In this document: piece by piece, positions 34,026 through 42,050 of the stretch
Position numbering within the stretch: the stretch's first letter is position 1
Layout of the letters: the number at the start of each line of letters is the position of its first letter
Source: Salinibacterium sp. SWN167
GTDB lineage: Bacteria > Actinomycetota > Actinomycetes > Actinomycetales > Microbacteriaceae
NCBI RefSeq assembly: GCF_015864665.1
Contig: NZ_JADYWU010000001.1
Coordinates: forward strand, 248,001-312,000
Length of the DNA: 64,000 nt
Direction of reading: 5' to 3'
Program-made: the position numbers and the translations under genes
Notes under the pieces: model-generated
The model's database searches: none
Told to the model about the DNA's origin: nothing
What the model saw: only the letters and a program-made list of their open reading frames with translations

Positions 34026-35303
34026 CTAGCGGGGCCCTAGGGTCCGTTCGAGAAACGGATTCCAGAACTTGCCGTGAGGGTCGTACTCTCGCTGAAGCGC
34101 AACGAAGTCGGCGGTTCGCGGAAAGCGTTTGTGGATGACGTCGGCGCCATAGTGAAAAAGCTTGCCCCAGTGCTGCCGCGGTGCGAATGGTGCAAGAGTT
34201 TCTTCGATCACCGGCAGTAGCGCTGCGACCTCGGCAGGGTGCTTCGCCCAGGTGAAGCCGATGCACAGCACATCCCGCTCGTAGGCGGGGCTCATCCACA
34301 GGGCGTCGGCCGCAGCAGTACGGATCTCTGAGATGAGCAGGTGCGGCGAGATCTGGGCGCCAAGAGAGCGCAGTGCGCGCAACGCTTCAACGCCGTGCTC
34401 GCGCGCGACGTAGTACTCGCTTTGCAACTCATCGCCGCCGTTGGAGGGTTGACCGTCGAGGCGAAAGTGCGGCATCCGTTCTGACCACGGGCCGGGCACG
34501 CTCGCGCGCTGGTTCACATGCTCGCGCGAAGCTTCCTCGGAATCGTCGTACCAGGTGCCGCCGAACAGGGTGGAGGCCAGTGGCGCCTCAGCGCCATCGC
34601 TGAGGCGGGTCTTGAGCCAGACCTGGGCCACGGTAGGGCTAGCGAAGTCAGCAAGAAGGCTCACGCTGTAGGCGCTAGCCATCACCTCATCCAGCTGTTC
34701 GAGCACCGTCTCCCACGGCGCGAACCGGTAGATGTCTTGACGCACAACATAGCTGGGCTGGATGTCGAGGGTCACGTGCGTGATGATGCCAAAAGCTCCG
34801 AGCCCCACCGCCAGCGCTGACAGGTCGTCGCTGGAGCGATCGACCGTCACGAGGGAGCCGTCTGCCGTGACGAGTTCGAGAGCGGCAATGGCGGTGGAGA
34901 GGATGCCGTTGCCGTCTCCGGAGCCGTGGGTTGCGGTAGCGGTGGCTCCGGCAACAGAGATGTGCGGGAGAGACCCGGTGTTGTGCAGGCCGAAGCCGTG
35001 CTTCTGCAGTTCCGCCATCAGGATGCCGTAGCTGGTTCCCCCGGTGACGCTGACGGTCAGCGATGCCGCATCGATCCGAATTTCGGGGTCGAGTTCGGCC
35101 AGGCTGATGAGCGCCCCGGAGGTATCCGCAATGTCGCTGAAGGAGTGTCGGGTGCCGAGCGCTCGAACGCGGGGCCAGCGAGCCACTATTTCTTGCACCT
35201 CAACGACGGTCGTCGGTTGCTCAATCGTTTCGGCGATGTAGCTGAGGTTGCCGGCCCAGTTGGTGAGTGGTGTTGACACTGTGTACTCGCTTTCTGTGCC
35301 CAT
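34026..35303 (-). CDS. FAD-dependent alditol/xylitol oxidase-like protein
   Basis: A 425-residue member of the vanillyl-alcohol-oxidase fold, aldonolactone/alditol oxidase branch. TNWAGNLSY at the N-terminus, the GTRHSFSDIADT motif with His53 (the covalent FAD attachment residue of AldO-type enzymes) and GATATATHGSG are all present. A C-terminal cap ends HWGKLFHYGADVIHKRFPRTADFVALQREYDPHGKFWN. These oxidise sugar alcohols with oxygen, yielding peroxide. ATG 35303 is preferred over a 31-residue longer frame that would run into the Zur-like operator. It is divergent from znuA. Confidence 0.9.
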   Translation of the reverse strand: MGTESEYTVSTPLTNWAGNLSYIAETIEQPTTVVEVQEIVARWPRVRALGTRHSFSDIADTSGALISLAELDPEIRIDAASLTVSVTGGTSYGILMAELQKHGFGLHNTGSLPHISVAGATATATHGSGDGNGILSTAIAALELVTADGSLVTVDRSSDDLSALAVGLGAFGIITHVTLDIQPSYVVRQDIYRFAPWETVLEQLDEVMASAYSVSLLADFASPTVAQVWLKTRLSDGAEAPLASTLFGGTWYDDSEEASREHVNQRASVPGPWSERMPHFRLDGQPSNGGDELQSEYYVAREHGVEALRALRSLGAQISPHLLISEIRTAAADALWMSPAYERDVLCIGFTWAKHPAEVAALLPVIEETLAPFAPRQHWGKLFHYGADVIHKRFPRTADFVALQREYDPHGKFWNPFLERTLGPR

Positions 35304-35381
35304 CGCAGGGCCCTTTGAGCGTAGCCAGCAGGGATGGATGTCGGCTGATTCGCCGTCCTCTCGTTCCAGGTGTACTCTATT

Positions 35382-35400
35382 GATAACGAATCTCATTACC
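35382..35400. promoter_or_regulatory. Zur/Fur-type operator upstream of znuA
   Basis: GATAACGAATCTCATTACC is an imperfect palindrome (GATAACGA, ATC, TCATTACC; six of eight arm positions complementary). It resembles Fur-family boxes such as GATAATGATWATCATTATC. It lies 33 bases upstream of the znuA start in the divergent region shared with the oxidase gene. Because the operon encodes its own Zur-like regulator and a zinc importer, zinc-dependent repression is likely. Confidence 0.7.
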
Positions 35401-35432
35401 GCTATTACCTACAGCTTTCGAAGGACACTCCC

Positions 35433-36437
35433 TTGTCTCGCTTCACCTCTGCCTTTTCTGCAACTCCGCGCTCACGCGCGCTGACCGCTGGGGCCGTGCT
35501 TGCGGTCTCCGCACTCACCCTCGCCGGATGTTCGGCCACCGAGCCCACCGAGGATGACGGCACGATCGCCGTCGTCGCGTCCACGATCGTTTACGGTGAC
35601 ATCGCTGCCACGATCGGTGGCGACGCCGTTACCGTCACGAGCTTGATCGATAACCCGGCTCAAGATCCCCACAGCTACGAAGCGTCGGCTCGCGACCAGC
35701 TCGCTGTCTCCGAAGCTGACCTTATGATCCTCAACGGTGGCGGCTACGACCCCTTCGCCGAAGCGCTGTATGAAGCTGCCGGTTCAGAAGCCCTCCTGAT
35801 CAACGCGGTCGAAGTATCCGGGTTGCTTGAGGAAGACGGCGACGATCACGCTGACGAAGACGAGCATGCCGAAGAAGAGGGCGACGAAGAAGAGGACCAC
35901 GACCACATCGAGGGCTTCAACGAGCACATCTGGTACAGCTTCCACGCCATCGAGCACGTTGCTGAACACATCAGCGAAGAGCTCACGGAACTGAGCCCCG
36001 AGAACAGCGACGCTTTCGAGGCAAACCTCGCAGCGTTCCTTTCGGATCTTGAAGGACTCGAAGACCAGGCCGACACCATCGCCGAGAGCGCGGAGGGTAA
36101 GGGCGCTGCGGTAACAGAGCCTGTTGCCGTTTACCTGCTTGAAGCGGTTGGCCTGCACGATGACACGTCGCCGGAATTCACTGAGGCGATTGAAGAGGGT
36201 TCGGATGTTCCCCCGGCTGCTCTGCTCGAGGTGCTCGACCTGATCGATTCCGGTCACGCCGCGCTGTTGGCGTACAACGAGCAGACCGCAAGCCCCGAGA
36301 CTGAGCGAGTCCGCGAAGCGGCCGAAGCAGCAGGCCTTCCCGTGGTGTCATTTACGGAGACGCTGCCCGAGGGTGCAGACTACATCCAATGGATGACTTC
36401 AAACTTGGACGAACTCGCGGTGGTCCTTGTCCCGTAA
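35433..36437 (+). CDS. znuA: Zinc ABC transporter substrate-binding lipoprotein
   Basis: A cluster 9 (ZnuA/TroA) metal-binding lipoprotein of 334 residues from TTG 35433 (AAGGA 9 bases upstream). The lipobox is LTLAGC (C33). Candidate ligands are H80 in QDPHSYE and the histidine in NEHIWYS (H165). Between them lies a highly acidic His-rich loop (residues ~134-160), typical of zinc-specific members. It delivers zinc to ZnuB. A longer ATG-start frame would cover the operator and is rejected. Confidence 0.93.
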   Translation: MSRFTSAFSATPRSRALTAGAVLAVSALTLAGCSATEPTEDDGTIAVVASTIVYGDIAATIGGDAVTVTSLIDNPAQDPHSYEASARDQLAVSEADLMILNGGGYDPFAEALYEAAGSEALLINAVEVSGLLEEDGDDHADEDEHAEEEGDEEEDHDHIEGFNEHIWYSFHAIEHVAEHISEELTELSPENSDAFEANLAAFLSDLEGLEDQADTIAESAEGKGAAVTEPVAVYLLEAVGLHDDTSPEFTEAIEEGSDVPPAALLEVLDLIDSGHAALLAYNEQTASPETERVREAAEAAGLPVVSFTETLPEGADYIQWMTSNLDELAVVLVP

Positions 36438-36450
36438 TGGTGGCAACGCT

Positions 36451-37299
36451 GTGAGTACTACAGCCACTACACCGGCTTCTGCCGCGGATGGTTCGGCGTC
36501 CGCGGCAGTTCCCGTGTTGAGCATCCGCGATGGTGTACTCGGCTTTGGAGCGCGCACTCTCTGGTCAGGCCTGAATCTCGATGTCGCACCCGGCGAGTTT
36601 CTCGCAGTTTTGGGCGCTAATGGCTCAGGCAAATCGAGTCTGCTGAAAACGATCCTCGGGCAGCAGAAGCTCGACTCGGGCACGATCACGGTAGCCGGGC
36701 ATCCGGTTCGCCGGGGCGATCGCTGTATCGGCTATATCCCGCAACAAAAACTTGCGGCCCCTGGTACCCCTTTGCGCGGTCGGGATCTGGTGACTCTGGG
36801 AGTCAATGGGCACCGTTTCGGATTCCCCACGCTCCCCCGCGCGGTAAAAGAACGCGTTGATGAGCTCATCGCTGACGTGGGGGCGACCGGTTACGCAAGC
36901 CAACCCCTCGGTTCACTGTCGGGCGGCGAGCAGCAACGCTTGCGGGTTGCCCAGTCCTTGGCCGCTGACCCTGTGTTGCTCCTCTGCGACGAACCCCTGC
37001 TCAGCCTCGACCTGCAACATCAGCGCGGCGTTTCTGAACTGATCGATCGCCGCCGTCGCGCGCACGACACCGCCGTAATTTTTGTGACCCACGACGTGAA
37101 CCCAATTTTGAGCATGGTCGACCGCATCCTGTACCTCGCCGGTGGCAAGTTCATGATCGGCACGCCAGACGAAGTGCTGCGCAGCGAGGTCCTGAGCGAG
37201 CTTTACGGCACACCCGTGGAAGTTGTGCGGGTGGGCGGCCGCGTCATCGTGGCCGGCACGCCGCAGGGTGACCACCATCACGAGGAGGAGATCGAATGA
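36451..37299 (+). CDS. znuC: Zinc ABC transporter ATP-binding protein
   Basis: An ABC ATPase of 282 residues from GTG 36451; a TTG 24 bases upstream overlaps znuA and is less likely. Walker A is GANGSGKSS (residues 55-63), the signature is LSGGEQQRLRVAQ, and Walker B is PVLLLCDEPLLSLD. The switch histidine lies in VIFVTHDVNP. An Ala/Ser-rich 20-residue N-terminus precedes the domain and a His/Glu tail (DHHHEEEIE) ends it, which may bind zinc. It overlaps znuB in ATGA. Confidence 0.93.
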   Translation: MSTTATTPASAADGSASAAVPVLSIRDGVLGFGARTLWSGLNLDVAPGEFLAVLGANGSGKSSLLKTILGQQKLDSGTITVAGHPVRRGDRCIGYIPQQKLAAPGTPLRGRDLVTLGVNGHRFGFPTLPRAVKERVDELIADVGATGYASQPLGSLSGGEQQRLRVAQSLAADPVLLLCDEPLLSLDLQHQRGVSELIDRRRRAHDTAVIFVTHDVNPILSMVDRILYLAGGKFMIGTPDEVLRSEVLSELYGTPVEVVRVGGRVIVAGTPQGDHHHEEEIE

Positions 37300-38207
37300 C
37301 CTTCGACGAATTCTGGGGTCAGGTCGTCAACTTCAGCGACTACGGCGAACTCCTGAACCTGGTGCGGTTTTCCCTGATTGCCGCAGCAGTACTCGGCATC
37401 GCGGGCGGCCTCATCGGCGTCTTCGTTATGCAGCGAGACATGGCCTTTGCCGTGCACGGCATCAGCGAACTCTCCTTTGCGGGAGCCGCCGCCGCGCTGC
37501 TGTTTGGCGCCAATGTGGTGGCTGGGTCGCTCGCGGGTTCCCTCGTTGCTGCGATTCTGATCGGGATGCTCGGGGCGAAGGCTCGCGACCGAAACTCAAT
37601 TATTGGTGTGCTCATGCCGTTCGGTATGGGTTTGGGCATCCTGTTCCTGGCGCTCTATCCCGGACGCAGTGGAAACAAGTTTGGCCTCCTCACGGGCCAA
37701 ATCATCTCGGTTGATAGTGAGCAACTCGGCCTGCTCATCGTGATCAGCGTCGTGGTGCTGGCAGCGCTCTTTGTCGTGTGGCGTCCGCTGACGTTCGACA
37801 GCCTCGACCCTGAGGTTGCGGCAGCTCGTGGCGTTCCGTCCCGGTGGCTTTCTCTTGGCTTCATGGTGCTGCTGGGGCTCATGGTCGCGGTGGCGGTGCA
37901 GATTATTGGCGCATTGTTGGTGATGGCACTGCTCGTGACGCCAGCCGCGGCAGCGATGCAGGTATCGTCATCGCCGCGCCTCGTGCCCGTGCTCAGCATG
38001 ATCTTTGGTTTCGTGTCGGCGACCGGTGGCGTTTTGCTCGCGATCGGCGGATCCTTGCCGATCAGCCCCTACATCACGACTATTTCGTTCCTGATCTACA
38101 TCGTGTGTCGCATCATCGCGGTGCGGCGCAATCGGGGCGGTCGTCGTGTCTCGAGCCGCGCATCCGGAGCTGAATTGATCAGCGCTACCCCAGCAGGTGA
38201 AAGCTAG
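37296..38207 (+). CDS. znuB: Zinc ABC transporter permease
   Basis: A 303-residue ABC-3 family permease with about eight membrane helices, including the N-terminal RFSLIAAAVLGIAGGLIGVFVMQRDMAFAVHGISELSFAGAA region typical of ZnuB/MntB. VQIIGALLVMALLVTPAAAA follows near residue 215. It is translationally coupled to znuC, and its end overlaps or abuts the start region of the Fur-family gene. Confidence 0.93.
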   Translation: MTFDEFWGQVVNFSDYGELLNLVRFSLIAAAVLGIAGGLIGVFVMQRDMAFAVHGISELSFAGAAAALLFGANVVAGSLAGSLVAAILIGMLGAKARDRNSIIGVLMPFGMGLGILFLALYPGRSGNKFGLLTGQIISVDSEQLGLLIVISVVVLAALFVVWRPLTFDSLDPEVAAARGVPSRWLSLGFMVLLGLMVAVAVQIIGALLVMALLVTPAAAAMQVSSSPRLVPVLSMIFGFVSATGGVLLAIGGSLPISPYITTISFLIYIVCRIIAVRRNRGGRRVSSRASGAELISATPAGES

Positions 38208-38217
38208 AGTGGTGACT

Positions 38218-38601
38218 ATGAAGCGCAATACGTGGCAGCGAGAAGCGGTGCGGGATGCTCTGACTGAGTCAGAGGGTTTCGTGAGCGCTCAGGCGCTGCA
38301 CACCGCGCTGCGCGACGCCGGGAGCGCGATCGGTCTGGCCACGGTGTATCGCGCCCTGGCTGACTTGGCCGGAACGGGCGACGCTGACTCTCTGCAGCAA
38401 GATGGCGAAAGCCTGTTTCGCGCCTGCACGCCCGACTCGCATCACCACCATTTGATCTGCCGCAACTGCGGAACAACCGTCGAAATCAAGGCGGATGCCG
38501 TAGAAGAGTGGGCCAAAAACGTCGCCGCCGAACACGGTTTTACCGAACCGCACCACATCGTTGATGTTTTCGGCTTGTGCCCGGCGTGCTCTAGCACGTA
38601 A
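38218..38601 (+). CDS. zur: Fur-family zinc uptake regulator (Zur-like)
   Basis: A 127-residue Fur-family repressor with an N-terminal winged helix (TWQREAVRDALTESEGFVSAQALHTAL...GLATVYRALADL) and a metal-binding dimerisation domain with HHHH (75-78), CRNC (C81, C84) and CPAC (C121, C124). The two CxxC pairs form the structural zinc site. Its place directly after znuABC genes argues for Zur rather than Fur or PerR. ATG 38218 is preferred; an upstream in-frame GTG at 38197 overlaps znuB. Confidence 0.92.
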   Translation: MKRNTWQREAVRDALTESEGFVSAQALHTALRDAGSAIGLATVYRALADLAGTGDADSLQQDGESLFRACTPDSHHHHLICRNCGTTVEIKADAVEEWAKNVAAEHGFTEPHHIVDVFGLCPACSST

Positions 38602-38762
38602 CATATACCGTTGATCGAGCGGTATCTTCCGCTCTCGCAGACACATCCCACCCTGATTGAATTCGTGCCAAAACACGGGTTTGAGAAGAATGCAGTGTGT
38701 GTGCCGACAAGTGATCTTGGGTAAGGCTTTGTCCTTACGGTAACTAGAACAGGAGTATCACC

Positions 38763-38999
38763 ATGGCAGCAACCTGCCAAGTGACCGGCGCCATTCCCGG
38801 CTTCGGACACGCAATCTCGCACTCGCACCGTCGCACCAAGCGCCGTTTCGACCCGAACATCCAGAAGAAGACGTACTACGTACCGTCGCTTCGCCGCAAC
38901 GTAACTCTTCAGCTGTCCGCAAAGGGCATCAAGGTAATTGACGCTCGTGGCATCGAATCCGTTGTCAAGGACCTCCTTGCACGTGGGGAGAAAATCTAA
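38763..38999 (+). CDS. rpmB: 50S ribosomal protein L28, zinc-free type
   Basis: A 78-residue L28 ([31 protein letters not shown]...). It has only one cysteine and so lacks the CxxC pairs of the zinc-binding form. ATG 38763 follows AACAGGAG. It starts a tight rpmB-rpmG-rpsN set directly after the zinc uptake genes. I saw no clear Zur operator in the 160 bases upstream; an inverted repeat GTAAGG/CCTTAC lies at ~38724-38741. Confidence 0.96.
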   Translation: MAATCQVTGAIPGFGHAISHSHRRTKRRFDPNIQKKTYYVPSLRRNVTLQLSAKGIKVIDARGIESVVKDLLARGEKI

Positions 39000-39166
39000 T
39001 GGCAAAGGCACAGGACGTACGTCCGATCATCAAGCTCCGTTCAACTGCTGGAACGGGCTACACCTATGTGACGCGCAAGAATCGTCGCAACAACCCCGAC
39101 CGCCTCGTACTCAAGAAGTACGACCCGGTGGTTCGCAAGCACGTTGAATTCCGCGAGGAGCGCTAA
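38999..39166 (+). CDS. rpmG: 50S ribosomal protein L33, zinc-free type
   Basis: A 55-residue L33 ([29 protein letters not shown]...). It contains no cysteine at all, so it is the C-minus form that needs no zinc. Its ATG overlaps the rpmB stop codon by one base (TAATG), and two bases separate its stop (39164-39166) from rpsN. Confidence 0.95.
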   Translation: MAKAQDVRPIIKLRSTAGTGYTYVTRKNRRNNPDRLVLKKYDPVVRKHVEFREER

Positions 39167-39168
39167 AC

Positions 39169-39474
39169 ATGGCTAAGAAGAGCAAGATTGCAAAGAACGA
39201 ACAGCGCAAAGTTATCGTTGCGCGTTACGCCGAGCGTCGTCTCGAGCTGAAGAAGGCTCTCGTCGACCCCGCCGGAACTGACGAGTCACGCGAGGCTGCA
39301 CGCCTCGGACTTCAGAAGCTCCCCCGCGATGCTTCGCCGATCCGCGTACGCGGTCGCGACGCCATTGACGGACGTCCCCGTGGATACCTCAAGCAGTTCG
39401 GTGTTTCCCGTGTTCGCTTCCGTGAAATGGCTCACCGGGGCGAGTTGCCCGGAATTACCAAGTCAAGCTGGTAG
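39169..39474 (+). CDS. rpsN: 30S ribosomal protein S14, zinc-free long type
   Basis: A 101-residue S14 with no cysteines. The long form ends in the conserved [31 protein letters not shown]. The zinc-binding short S14 (about 61 residues) is usually encoded in the main ribosomal cluster. Its position with zinc-free L28 and L33 fits a zinc-sparing ribosomal set. Confidence 0.96.
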   Translation: MAKKSKIAKNEQRKVIVARYAERRLELKKALVDPAGTDESREAARLGLQKLPRDASPIRVRGRDAIDGRPRGYLKQFGVSRVRFREMAHRGELPGITKSSW

Positions 39475-39484
39475 ATTCCAAGCG

Positions 39485-39512
39485 GTTCCGACGTTTTCTA
39501 ACGTTTCGGAAC
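39485..39512 (+). other. Hairpin between rpsN and hup
   Basis: GTTCCGA (39485-39491) pairs with TCGGAAC (39506-39512), with further CGTT/AACG pairing inside. No T run follows, so it is more likely an mRNA-processing or stability element than a terminator. Confidence 0.5.
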
Positions 39513-39546
39513 AACTAACTGCACTACGTCCGAGGAGGACCACCTT

Positions 39547-39837
39547 ATGGCTGACAAGTCGCTAAACCGTACTGAATTCGTAGCGGCGGTTGCCGCAGAG
39601 TCTGGCCAGAGCCAGGCTGCCGTTTCCGGCGTCGTTGACGCATTCTTCTCCGTACTCTCGAAGTCGGTCGGCGAAGGAACCAAGGTTTCGATCCCCGGAT
39701 GGATGGCTGCAGAGCGTACCTTCCGCGAGGCTCGCACCGGCCGTAACCCGCAGACGGGTGAAGCTATCGAGATCAAGGCCAGCCACGGCGTCAAGCTCAG
39801 CGCAGGCAGCAAGCTCAAGGCAGCAGCCAAGGGCTAA
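39547..39837 (+). CDS. hup: DNA-binding protein HU
   Basis: A 96-residue HU-type nucleoid protein (LNRTEFVAAVAAESGQSQAAVSGVVDAFFSVLSKSVGEGTKVSIPGWMAAERTFREARTGRNPQTGE). It has the GRNPQTG beta-arm segment with the conserved proline that wedges into bent DNA. It lacks the long Lys/Ala-rich tail of mycobacterial HupB. ATG 39547 follows GAGGAGGACCACCTT. A strong terminator follows. Confidence 0.96.
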   Translation: MADKSLNRTEFVAAVAAESGQSQAAVSGVVDAFFSVLSKSVGEGTKVSIPGWMAAERTFREARTGRNPQTGEAIEIKASHGVKLSAGSKLKAAAKG

Positions 39838-39848
39838 GTAGCAACTTT

Positions 39849-39889
39849 AAAAGGGCGACATCCTCCGGGATGTCGCCCTTTTTGTTTTC
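39849..39889 (+). terminator. Strong intrinsic terminator after hup
   Basis: A 15-bp perfect stem (AAAAGGGCGACATCC with its complement at 39868-39882), a TCCG loop and a run of T residues (TTTTTGTTTT). Confidence 0.94.
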
Positions 39890-39982
39890 TGGGTGAGATT
39901 CCCGTCGCTGCTGGGGCCGCGGACGCTGGGGCGGGACGCGGGACCGGGCGAACTCCCCTATAAGCGCGAGTACTCTTGAGGG

Positions 39983-41944
39983 GTGCTAAGAATCAGCCGG
40001 ATCGCCGGACCCGCCCTGCTGATCCTTGTTGCAGCCATCGCGGTTGTTGCTGGACTCCAGTTCGGTGGCGGTGCTGCGGTTCCGATTCTTCTTGACCCGG
40101 GCGCTGTCGTGCGCTGGGGACTGCCCATCGCGAAGCTCTTCGTGAACCTCGGGCTTGCGGCGACCATCGGCGGGCTCATGATCGCTGTCTTCGCGATGAG
40201 TCCGAAGCGCGATGAATTCAACATCACTCTCGACTTTGCGGCCGCCGGCGCCGCAGTGTGGGCTGTGGCATCCGCCATTACTGGGTTTTTCACCTTTCTG
40301 GCGGTGCGCAACCAGCCCATCGACCTCTCCAGCGCCTTTGGTGACGTTCTCGCAAGCTTTCTGACCTCGACCGAACTAGGTCAAGCCTGGCTTGCCACAG
40401 TGCTTATAGCGGCCGTTGTGACCGTTCTCTGCTTCGCCGTGCGCAATATGACCGCCCTCGTCTTTGTGCTGGTGCTCTCCGTTGCAGGGCTCATCCCGAT
40501 GGCGCTTCAAGGCCACAGCGGCGGAACCGCCGATCACGATGCCGCCACCAGCGCCATATTTCTCCACCTCGTCTTTGCCGCCCTCTGGCTCGGCGGGTTG
40601 TTCGCGATCGCCATCGCCCGCCCCGCCCTCACCAAAGACCGGCTGAGTATCGTGCTGCGCCGCTACTCGACCATCGCGCTCGTGAGCTTCATCGTGGTGG
40701 CCGCCTCCGGCTATGTGAGCGCAGAAATTCGCGTCGAGAACCTGGCGAACCTGCTCTCGCCCTACGGCATCCTCGTGCTCGTCAAAGTTTTTGCCCTCAT
40801 CGTCTTGGGTCTCTTCGGCGCTGTGTACCGCAACTACGCAATCGGCCGCCTCGAAGCCAGCCCCCGCAAGCAGCGCGGATGGTTCTGGTGGATTGTCAGC
40901 GCCGAGTTGGCTTTCATGGGTCTCGCATCGGGCGCAGCTGCCGCCCTGGCGACGACGCCCACGCCCGTTCCCGAGATCGTGGCCGCTGATTTGCCCGACT
41001 CTTCCCCCGCTGCCTACCTCACCGGTTCACCGCTGCCCCCCACCGTGACCGCAAGCAACCTGTTCACCCTGTGGAGCTTCGACCTCATCTGGGCGCTGAT
41101 CTGCGCGTTCGCGATCTTCTTCTACCTCGCCGGCGTCTGGCGCCTTCACAAGCGCGGCGATTCTTGGCCGATCTACCGCACCGTGTTCTGGGTGCTCGGG
41201 ATGCTGCTGCTGTTCTACATCACCAACGGTGGCGTGAACGTGTACGAGGGCTACCTGTTCTCGATGCACATGCTCGGGCACATGACCCTCGGCATGATGA
41301 TTCCGGTGCTGCTCGTGCCCGGTGCGCCCGTGACGCTCGCGATGCGCGCAATCGCCAAACGCACTGACGGCAGCCGCGGAGCCCGTGAGTGGATTCTGCG
41401 GATCGTGCACTCACGGTATATGGCCGTGATCGGGCATCCGGTTGTTGCGGCGATCATCTTCGTTGTTTCGCTGTGGGTCTTCTACTACACGCCGCTGTTC
41501 CGGTGGGCTTCCACTGACCACGTCGGGCACGAATGGATGATCATCCACTTCTTGGCCTCCGGCTACCTGTTCGTGCAGTCGCTCATCGGAATCGACCCGT
41601 CGCCGCACCGCACCTCTTTTCCCATTCGCCTGCTTATCTTGCTTGCCACCATGGCTTTCCACGCCTTCTTTGGCCTCGGCCTCATGACCGGCACGGGGCT
41701 GCTGCTGGCCGACTGGTACGGCGCGATGGGCTGGGACAACGGCGTGACAGCCCTCGAAGATCAGCGCATCGGTGGCGGCATCGCTTGGAGTGTTGGCGAG
41801 ATCCCCACGATCGCGCTTGCAATCGCGGTGGCGATCATGTGGTCGCGCAGCGACCGCCGAGCGTCCGTGCGCTACGACCGCAAGGCCGACCGCGATGGCG
41901 ATGCAGAGCTCGACGCCTACAACGAAATGCTCGCTAAGCGCTAA
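39983..41944 (+). CDS. CopD-CtaG fusion: copper/cytochrome c oxidase assembly membrane protein
   Basis: A 653-residue membrane protein in two halves. Residues ~1-330 form a CopD-type copper-resistance domain (FLHLVFAALWLGGLFAIAIARP with membrane histidines). Residues ~360-620 form a caa3_CtaG-type domain rich in Trp and His (MHMLGHMTLGMMIPVLLVPGAP, DHVGHEWMIIHFLASGYLF, DWYGAMGWDNG) that in other bacteria assists copper delivery to cytochrome oxidase. This fusion is common in actinobacteria. GTG 39983 is used. The last two codons and the stop are part of a heptamer repeat. Confidence 0.9.
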   Translation: MLRISRIAGPALLILVAAIAVVAGLQFGGGAAVPILLDPGAVVRWGLPIAKLFVNLGLAATIGGLMIAVFAMSPKRDEFNITLDFAAAGAAVWAVASAITGFFTFLAVRNQPIDLSSAFGDVLASFLTSTELGQAWLATVLIAAVVTVLCFAVRNMTALVFVLVLSVAGLIPMALQGHSGGTADHDAATSAIFLHLVFAALWLGGLFAIAIARPALTKDRLSIVLRRYSTIALVSFIVVAASGYVSAEIRVENLANLLSPYGILVLVKVFALIVLGLFGAVYRNYAIGRLEASPRKQRGWFWWIVSAELAFMGLASGAAAALATTPTPVPEIVAADLPDSSPAAYLTGSPLPPTVTASNLFTLWSFDLIWALICAFAIFFYLAGVWRLHKRGDSWPIYRTVFWVLGMLLLFYITNGGVNVYEGYLFSMHMLGHMTLGMMIPVLLVPGAPVTLAMRAIAKRTDGSRGAREWILRIVHSRYMAVIGHPVVAAIIFVVSLWVFYYTPLFRWASTDHVGHEWMIIHFLASGYLFVQSLIGIDPSPHRTSFPIRLLILLATMAFHAFFGLGLMTGTGLLLADWYGAMGWDNGVTALEDQRIGGGIAWSVGEIPTIALAIAVAIMWSRSDRRASVRYDRKADRDGDAELDAYNEMLAKR

Positions 41945-41987
41945 GCGCTAAGCGCTAAGCGCTAAGCGCTAAGCGCTAAGCGCTAAG
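41932..41987. repeat. Heptanucleotide array CGCTAAG (8 copies) overlapping a stop codon
   Basis: Eight exact CGCTAAG units run without interruption from the last codons of the CopD-CtaG gene (stop TAA 41942-41944) into the gap before thrC. Each unit carries TAA and seven is not a multiple of three, so three successive units place TAA in every reading frame. Loss or gain of a unit would alter at most a few C-terminal residues. Confidence 0.97.
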
Positions 41988-42050
41988 CACGCCGCACGGG
42001 TAGCGCGGCGGCAGGCACCCTTGGTAGCCCTCCGCGTGAAGGGCCACCGA

